From contig NC_091675.1 of the NCBI RefSeq assembly GCF_042453785.1, positions 1,686,501 through 1,750,500 on the forward strand: DNA of 64,000 nucleotides, given 5' to 3'. Shown in pieces: positions 58,722 to 64,000 of the stretch. The position numbers and the translations under genes are program-made. The notes beneath the pieces were generated by a model that saw nothing but the letters and a program-made list of their open reading frames with translations, was not told the origin of the DNA and searched no databases. The stretch's first letter is position 1; each line of letters opens with the position of its first letter. This DNA is from Malus domestica. Lineage: Eukaryota; Streptophyta; Magnoliopsida; Rosales; Rosaceae.

Positions 58722-59620
58722 ATGGAGTCTGAACTCAAAGACCTCAATTCCCATCCTGCCAAGCCGGACCGCGACGACGGTTCGGCGCCCAAGGACGATT
58801 TACTGCTCATCAAATCCGACACGAACTCCTAGGTCTTCGCCAAGGAGCTCCAGGAGCTTGAGAAGAAATGTGCGGTGTACATGCGACGCGATGTGTACGG
58901 CACCATGGGACGCGACGGATTGCCGGTGAAGGAGAAAGTGCTGCTAGGGCTCGCGCTGGTGACTCTGGTTCCGATACGGGTGGTTCTAACGACGACGGTG
59001 TTGGTGCTGACGACGACGGTGTTGGTGCTGTACTACTTGATTTGCCGGATTTGCACTCTCTTCAAAGTCCCCAATCACGATGAGCAGGAGCAGGAGGATT
59101 ACGCGCACATGGGAGGATGGCGGCGGGCGGTGATTGTCCAGTGCGGCCGCGCCTTATCCAGAGTAATGCTCGTTGTCTTCGGCTTCTATTGGATCAGCGA
59201 AACCCATCGAATATCATCGGATTCTGACCCCAAACCCGCCGCCCAGGTACTCTCTCTCATCGTTTCTCTCTCTAAAGCATGAAAATTGATTTCGTGAGAT
59301 TTTGAGCAGTGAATTTTGATGTTAAATTTTTGGTTAGGGAAAAGATGGGGCCGAAGAGAAGGAGCCTGAAAGGGCAGGGGCGATTATATCGAATCACGTT
59401 TCGTATTTGGATATCTTGTATCACATGTCTAATTCGTTTCCGAGCTTCGCTGCCAAGGTTTGCCACTCTCTTCACTTGTTCTTACTAATTTTATGGCACC
59501 GGATGTGAATTTTGATTGAAAGATGTTCCATTTTTATCTATCTCGACCTATTATCTATGTATTGATTCCCATTTTTTGTTATCCTGGATTTTGTTGGTGA
59601 AGAGATCGGTGGCGAAAGTT
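58722..59620 (+). pseudogene. LPEAT1-like lysophospholipid acyltransferase pseudogene (5' part)
   Basis: Exon 1 58722-59246 begins MESELKDLNS, and contains DVYGTMG, a membrane segment (VTLVPIRVVL...LYYLICR) and DYAHMGGW. Exon 2 59338-59457 contains the acyltransferase motif NHVSYLD (NHx4D). Exon 3 starts at 59603 with RSVAKV and is lost after about 15 bases. The family acylates lysophosphatidylethanolamine and related lysolipids at the ER. Lesions: TAG at 58830-58832 in place of an expected Glu, and an in-frame 21-bp tandem duplication in the membrane segment (TTTVLVL twice, about 58990-59031). The C-terminal two-thirds, including the FPEGTTT region, is missing from the window. Splice sites are otherwise canonical, so this is a gene copy rather than a retrocopy. 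Confidence 0.8.
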
Positions 59621-60120
59621 AGTAGTGTTAGACCGGGTCGTTAGTTTGTTTGAAGTCTTGTATTTGGTTTCAAAGACTTCTCTCTTCGGAGTTGGATAGG
59701 CTTAGGACTTTATGTAAATAGGGTTTTCAAACCCTGAATGTAATCTATATATTGGCTATAAATATACGCAACCCAAGTCTTTCTGGGTATGCAAAGTTGA
59801 TGTGAAGCAACCCTCTTGTCAAATATACAAAACCTGCAGTCTCTTTTCAAAGACTGTTTCATTTGCTTTCGCTTCCTTTAATTTCATTATGTTTCTGAAA
59901 ATCTGTAGTTTATCTGTCACCATAGTATTCCGTCAATTCATTTTCGGATTGTTAGTTTTGACAGCAAGTGCCTGGGTTGTGTCTATATTCAGCGGGAGTT
60001 TTGTAAACACTCGTAATGTGTTCACCGTAACTCGTGTGTTATTGGAGGTATCTAAGTTGAAAACTATGATCGATCACAAGCGGATTATATAACGAGTTTT
60101 CGGTTGGCTCCAGAGAGGAA
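59621..60120. other. LTR-like sequence interrupting the LPEAT1-like gene
   Basis: At 59626 the gene gives way to TGTTAGACC..., with poly(A)- and TATA-like words (ttggctataaatatacg at about 59754) that resemble a copia LTR. AGTAG occurs just before it and again at 60121-60125, but the right terminus is not CA, so the limits are unsure. Confidence 0.35.
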
Positions 60121-60125
60121 GTAGC

Positions 60126-63100
60126 TGAACACCGATTATCCAAGAGGGTTCGAGTCAGATTGTTGCTTACGGGAGGAGGTAAGAGCTCAGAACTAATGGG
60201 AGATTTCTCCATGGCATTGGCTTTTGCACTCTAAAATGGAGGAAAGCTCGGGAGGACGGATACATCTAGCACAAGTTCAATGCTTTAAATGAAGTTTATA
60301 AAATTAACGATTTAAGTTTTTATGATGAAAATACATTATTCAAAAAAGGTGAAATATGTTCATTACCCTGTGTGAAGAACGCGAGTATGGAAGGATTCTA
60401 CTATAAAAAATAAGGGTGGGCATAAAAATCATGGAACCGTGAAACCGAATCGAACCACAACAAAAGAGACCATAAAATACAGTGTTGACAAAAAAAAATA
60501 ATAAATAAGTCAACTTAGGTTATAGAACCGGACTGAATCGTTCATACCAATTTCGATTCTAGTTTTCACCTTAGAAGAACCGGCCAAACCAAAATGAACG
60601 GCGATTTTAAATAATTAATCAAAATTTATTAGTTGTATACAAGCGTCATTAGATAAGTGGTAAAAAACAAATTGGTTTCACGTACTGCAACTGCACTTAA
60701 TCATTTCTCAATTAGGTTTTGTGTTCTTTCTTTTGATCGAATCGTCATTCCTTAGTGCCTCGCTCGTTTGATCCTCCTCCTCCAGTCCTTCCTCTCATGA
60801 TATTGGAATCAATTGTAGCAATGCAAATGGGCATTCAAGGCCAGATAATTTATTCCCTTCTGTGATTTTTATATGGCATTTGACTTGGTCTTGTACGTTG
60901 TGCTCTCAAAAATTTAATCATGCCATCATGACGTATTTCAACCAGTTACCACTTCTTGGTTCTTGGTTTTCTTACAAAGTCGGACTCATATTCGTTATTT
61001 GGGCTGCAAGTAATAAATGCCCAAGTCTCCTCTGGATCTCCCAAAAAAAATATCTATCGTTAAAAGGATAAACTCTAGACTAATAATACCATAACTTTAA
61101 CTATTTAATTATTGAATCAATTGATACTTTTAACAATAAATTAAAAAGGTGTTTCAAAGTTTTGACCTTGAGTAAGGACTTACTGATCACTACTTTTTTC
61201 GTTATTGATACCAGCGTTTGTTTATACATTTTGTGTGTATGAATATTTTTTTTAAATGAGAAGGAGAGAGAGAGAGGTTTTTGTTTTTGGTTTTATTTTT
61301 TATTTTTTAAATTTTAAATATTACAAATACTTTAACATAACCTGTGAGGTTTCAATAAAAACAGTAAAATTTAGACCTATGAAATTACATTATTGCTCAT
61401 TATTTATTTTTTTTTATGATAGAAGACTAAATAGTATTTTCACCCTCTTTTGATTGACAAAGGGAGTTATATTAACTAATAGAAATGCAGTAATGATAAC
61501 TCGTCCTCCTTCAAAGTAACATGGTGCGAATTGGTCGACGAGCGGGTTAGGGGTGGCTGTCGAGATGATGGGGTGATTGACTTTTTGTGAGTTTATTTGT
61601 ATTTCTTTAATTTTTATTATAAGAAAAGGATAAATTGCATTTTGCACCCTTAAATTTTAGTGAGATTGCATCATCATATAATAACTTTAAAATATTTCAA
61701 TCTCATATATTTACTTATCATTTATTTCAATTTTAAACGTTCGTTAAAAAATCTATTAAGTTAACAGTTAAGTGATGATGTGGCAAATATAGAGTCCTTG
61801 AAAAGAAGACAAAAGGAAAAAAAAAGAATAAAGCTTTAGTTAACGTTCCATTAAAAGATAGGCTTTTTAATCAAAATAGTCCTTGAGATTTGCATAACAC
61901 ATCACTTTGGTCCATAAGATTTGAAATCAATAGAAGTGGTCCTTGAGATTGTCCACTATCAATCATTTTGGTTCTTATGTGCAAAATTATGTTAAATAAG
62001 GATCAAAATGATAAATATACCTTCAATTTAATAAACAATGGGCCAAAATGATTTGACAAAATTAAGAGTATTTTTTCATTATATTCTTATTTAATGAAGA
62101 TTTTTAAAAAAATGACCAAAATGATTGATGATGGACAAACTCAAGGACCAATTCTATTGATTTCAAATCTCAATGATCAAAGTAAGGAGTAAGGAGTTAT
62201 TAAATCTCAGTAACCATTTTAGATAAAAAGCCTAAAAAATATCTAATGGCTGAGCATGTGAATCCTCATTTTTTACCTTCACCTGAAGAACCTAAATATT
62301 ATAAGATTTAATTTAATTCAAGTCCAATTTGAGAGTCAATATTAAGAATAGTCCATTTCTCGTGATCTTTGACATAAGTTCATTCCACGTCATCTATTAT
62401 ATATAAAGAGAGAAGAAAAGGTGAATAGTATTTTGGTGTCACCAAGCTTCAACAAAAGAAAGGGACAAAAATGCCCCATAAACAAAAAACTTCAAAGGCA
62501 TCCCAAAATAATGCATCAAATAAGGTAGGGGCATTTTTGTTATTTTAATAGTATTTTTTTAATAATTAAATTATTTTGTGGTTTTTTTTTAATTATTACC
62601 TCACAATAGGCTACCAATTATTTGATTCAATTTATCTATTTCTAAACAAGACGTGTAATGCCGATTATAAAAAGGATATTTCACACGTGGATAATAATGT
62701 GATTAAATTAGTTGTCAAATGATTGTTTTTTTTGTTGTTGTAACAAATGATATTATCTATACTAAGGGGGAGGAATGTGAGTTTAGCCTCACAATGGGCT
62801 AGCAACAATGTGATTCAATCAGTTGTTTATTAAATATTATTTTATCTATTTTAAACACGTTCAAAAAATCTTAAGAGGCTTGTAATGCCGGTTATAAAAA
62901 AAGTCTTTCGCACTCGTATAATAATTTGATTAAATTATTTGTTAAATGATTATTTTTTTTATTAACAAACGATATTATCTACATTAAGAGGAATGAGGTG
63001 GGCTTAGCCTCACAATGGGCTAGCAATAATGTGATTCAATCAATTGTTTATTAAATATTATTTTCTCTATTCTTAATGTAAAATTTATAGAGATCGATTT

Positions 63101-63480
63101 TATTATGTGAATTCAACTGCTTTAATTGGTTTATGAGGGGTTTCTTCTAGCATGATATAAGATTATTCATTTACTTCAAATATTTGACTTTCCTTTTGTC
63201 AATTTACACACATATATACATTTAAAACGTATAAGTCGCGCATAGCACGTTGTGATTCAAAAAATATCTTCTGCACGTTCGTGAGCGCATGCATAGAAGC
63301 TAGTTTTTATTATCTTTTAAATTGTTAATCTTTATTTCAATTTGGCCCTTATATTTTAAATTATCTCTACTCCTTTTTTCAAGGATTTTTACTTCTCTTT
63401 TTAAATATCCATTGCTAGTTTGAATTTCTCCCTTTTGAATTCCAAAAAGATGGGCATCCGCCCATTTTCAACCTGCACAC
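60126..63480. repeat. Repeat block A', paralogous to 19263-21340
   Basis: Collinear with the block at 19 kb. It preserves the site without the outer copia element: ggctccagagaggaagta continues directly into the '-acaccgattatccaagag' sequence. It carries its own long-TIR MITE (about 61858-62234) and a private Helitron. No gene is recognised. Confidence 0.7.
62393..63303 (+). mobile_element. Non-autonomous Helitron (911 bp)
   Basis: Starts TCTATTATATATAAAGAGAG, ends CATAGAAGCTAG (5'-TC, 3'-CTAG), and sits between A and T with no target duplication. The paralogous block has the empty site at about 21098 (ccacgtcatttttatt). Near the 3' end are 'gtcgcgcatagcacg', a common Helitron-end word, and a possible cttct/agaag stem. 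The interior has about 200-bp direct repeats marked by 'ctcacaatgggctagcaa' (62788 and 63010, with a diverged one at 62602). No Rep/helicase is encoded. Confidence 0.82.
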
Positions 63481-63926
63481 GAAATCAAACACATAGACAA
63501 AGTAAGTAACACTAATGACATGTTTACGTAAGGGTAATCGGAATAAAGAAAGGGAATTGAATTCCGATTACGGAGTATTCCGGTGTTTACTAAATATTAA
63601 GGAATCAAAAAAGTGGTGGAGCCCACACGAAACAAGGAATCCAATTCCTGAAATTGGAGGAACCGGATTCCCTAGTTTTGTGAGGTATTTGAATTCCCTA
63701 AGGGCAAGGGAATCAGGAATGCATCTTTTATTCCAATTATGCCCTCACTTGTTTCTTATTATCCCAACATTGCCTTTCATTTGACACTCATTATGTCATT
63801 TTTAATAAATAAATAAAACCTATTTATATTTTTTTATATAGATAATTTTATTATATAAATTTAATTAAGAATTTAATTTAATTAATTAGTATGAAAATAA
63901 TTTATTTATGTAAGGGCAATTTAAGA
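63481..63926. other. Intergenic AT-rich DNA
   Basis: Contains an A/G-rich segment (63520-63730) with repeated 'ggaat' and 'attcc' words, typical of a decayed hAT-type MITE, then very AT-rich sequence. The frame at 63515-63784 is not a credible gene. Confidence 0.4.
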
Positions 63927-64000
63927 GGTTGCACTTGGTGCGATGGCAAGTGCCTTCGCCCATGAGCGGTAGGTCTCGGGTTCGAGACTTGGGAGCAGCC
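63927..64000 (+). mobile_element. tRNA-derived SINE, 5' part (runs off the window)
   Basis: Begins gaggttgcacttggtgcgat, with a box A-like tggtgcgatggcaagtg and a box B match GGTTCGAGACT, ending gggagcagcc at the window edge. This is the layout of plant Au-type SINE heads, transcribed by RNA polymerase III. Confidence 0.7.

Noticed and set aside
59626..60120. A well-defined LTR insertion with AGTAG target duplication in LPEAT1 exon 3
   Set aside because: The right end is not CA, and the bases just before it (ttggctccagagagga) are also present at about 5531, so the apparent duplication may be chance.
1..64000. Cellular tRNA, rRNA or other standard RNA genes
   Set aside because: No cloverleaf or rRNA segment was recognised; the only polymerase III-type promoter seen is the SINE head at the right edge.

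Overview
This is a window of plant nuclear DNA. It is AT-rich, has GT-AG introns, and is packed with LTR retrotransposons, MITEs and other transposon debris. Protein similarities and repeat style suggest a woody dicot, most likely Rosaceae of the apple/pear type; the genus is inference. The only genes that look intact are four tandem, same-strand copies of a CYP82-family cytochrome P450 (coding spans 1852-3877, 27892-29917, 35406-37438, 49225-51249). Each encodes 526 residues in two exons, with one phase-0 intron after codon 319. All four keep the WxxxR, I-helix, ExxR, PERF and heme-cysteine motifs. Copies 2 and 4 are almost identical and share their flanks.

Layout. 1-1.8 kb: an MBF1c-like pseudogene and the copy 1 promoter. 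1.85-4.0 kb: P450 copy 1. 5.56-19.26 kb: a Ty1/copia element (TSD AGCAG) carrying a younger copia element in its gag (6197-12780, TSD GGAAC) and a solo LTR in its RNase H region (16840-18625, TSD CTAGG). 19.3-24.3 kb: a repeat block that recurs at 60.1-63.5 kb. 24.3-26.4 kb: a 2.08-kb solo LTR (TSD CAAAC) carrying six hairpins with a conserved loop and covarying stems. 26.4-30.6 kb: P450 copy 2, with a MITE just past its poly(A) signal. 32.2-39.8 kb: the duplicated flank and P450 copy 3. 39.9-41.1 kb: a broken iron superoxide dismutase (minus strand). 41.6-46.65 kb: a CACTA-type fragment containing a 346-bp tandem array, itself split by a solo LTR (42079-43782, TSD TATAT). 46.65-46.96 kb: an NLR leucine-rich-repeat fragment. 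46.9-53.3 kb: the duplicated flank, P450 copy 4 and LTR debris. 55.2-58.4 kb: a degenerate LTR element. 58.7-59.6 kb: an LPEAT1-like acyltransferase pseudogene. 60.1-64.0 kb: the second copy of the repeat block, with a 911-bp Helitron defined by an empty site, and a SINE head at the window end.

History. The P450 unit was duplicated together with several kilobases of flank. Shared and private insertions order the events: the 24.3-26.4 kb solo LTR landed upstream of copy 2; the copy 2 unit was then duplicated to give copy 4, which carries only the last part of that LTR; the copy 2 MITE arrived later or was lost from copy 4. Promoters have diverged: copy 1 has a TATA box about 30 bp nearer the start codon and a tiny upstream ORF that overlaps the start codon, while copies 2-4 have an in-frame upstream ATG instead.

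The most unusual signal is the covarying hairpin array at 25411-25716. Next is a copia gag start codon placed inside the LTR, joined to the gag-pol frame by an apparent 923-nt intron that spans the primer-binding site.
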